DNA of 64,000 nt from Prorocentrum cordatum (Eukaryota > Sar > Dinophyceae > Prorocentrales > Prorocentraceae). The stretch covers positions 43,561-107,560 of the forward strand of contig CAUYUJ010000922.1 in assembly GCA_963575745.1 (NCBI GenBank), in the 5' to 3' direction. Both the position numbers and the translations under genes were made by a program. Below the pieces are notes generated by a model that ran no database searches, was not told the origin of the DNA, and saw only the letters and a list, made by a program, of their open reading frames with translations. Positions 63,347 to 64,000 of the stretch are shown one piece after another (position 1 is the first letter of the stretch; each line of letters starts with the position of its first letter).

Positions 63347-63922
63347 TGCCATCCGTCTCCATTCAGACGGCGCGTCGGCGATGCACCGCGATCCTCTGGC
63401 CCCATCCCATCTACTCGGGCCCTGATTGGTAGGCCTCCCGGGGGGGAGAGCCGTTTTCTTGATGCTGTTACGAAGCGCGTGAGGGTGCCTCGATTCCCCG
63501 GCCTCCTCGGAGACCCCTGCCTCCCCCGGTGACCTGTCAGGCTCGTTGGCCCATGAAGGGAGGGAAAAGGAGGATGATGAGGGGTGCCCGTTCTTTGCCT
63601 TATTCTCCCTTCTCCGCGCGCTCCTCGGCACTCTGGATAATCTCGGCCCCAGCCCCCCTCGTGGCCCCCTTCGGCGGGCGCCTTATGCAGGCGCTCACTC
63701 AGGCGGCCATTGAGGGGGCGGGCGAGCTGCTGTTCCGAGGTGTGCGAGCCGCGCTCTACGAGCGGCTGGTGGGCCAACCTCTCCACTCGCTCGCGGACCT
63801 CGGCGCCTCCTCTGCGAGGTCGCCGTGGGCCGCACAGGCCGACTCTGGCGACGGTGGGGGGTGCCCCCCTGCCGCCTGGGGCGCGGCCTGCCCTACCCTT
63901 TGCCTGGGGCTGGCGGTGGGCC
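63347..63922. other. GC-rich unrecognised sequence
   Basis: Open frames exist on both strands, with no recognised domain. I do not call a gene. Confidence 0.35.
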
Positions 63923-64000
63923 TGAGGAGGAGGAGGAGGAGGAGGAGGAGGAGGAGGAGGAGGAGGAGGAGGAGGAGGAGGAGGAGGAGGAGGAGGCGGA
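63923..64000 (+). repeat. (AGG)n microsatellite at the window end
   Basis: About 25 AGG units, purines on the plus strand, running off the window. Confidence 0.85.

Overview
The window looks like repeat-dense nuclear DNA of a eukaryote, most likely a dinoflagellate. I see no rRNA, tRNA, operon, bacterial gene or convincing host gene. The dinoflagellate assignment is inference. It rests on non-LTR retrotransposons whose reverse transcriptase carries WADN where most families have YADD/FADD, and on two elements whose 5' ends carry tandem copies of GGCTCAAG, the 3' end of the dinoflagellate spliced leader.

Layout 1. From 1 to about 43,170 the DNA is a nested mosaic of three layers. (a) A degenerate satellite of about 175-180 bp forms many short arrays. 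(b) Non-autonomous inverted-repeat elements carry or interrupt those arrays. Family A is about 1.16 kb with 15-bp ends ACTCGTAGAGCTTCC / GGAAGCTCTACGAGT. Family B is about 350 bp with ends CCTCGTAGAGCTCTT / AAGAGCTCTACGAGG. Most copies are followed by a hairpin with stem CCGGCGGTAA / TTTACCGCCGG. (c) Non-LTR retrotransposons: E1 (about 2,097-4,361), E3 (10,273-15,767), E6 (about 17,871-18,282), E2 (19,490-20,906), E4 (27,449-33,331), E5 (about 36,409-38,899) and a 23-nt micro-copy (7,644-7,666). Six of these seven insertions join the hairpin at the same base, just after GGTAA. E3 sits in the satellite with a perfect 15-bp target-site duplication.

Layout 2. E3 and E4 are long elements: ORF1 (coiled coil plus RRM-like domain), then an in-frame UGA, an AP-endonuclease-like domain, reverse transcriptase, and an RNase H domain whose two halves are in swapped order. 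ORF2 is broken in both. E1, E2 and E5 carry only a different, longer ORF1 N-terminal region and seem to be ORF1-only derivatives. All retain a 3' stem-loop followed by an A-rich tail.

Layout 3. From about 43,170 to 64,000 the sequence changes to GC-rich mini- and microsatellites: a 101-bp array, a 430-bp macro-repeat at two places, a 15-bp array, a 2.7-kb AGG/ATG/AGG trinucleotide block, a long palindrome near 55,270 and a 245-bp tandem array. The long open frames there are by-products of repeats without stop codons.

The strongest candidates for undescribed biology are the circularly permuted RNase H, the hairpin-directed insertion, the co-varying 3' stem-loop, the conserved UGA between ORF1 and ORF2, and the spliced-leader relics.
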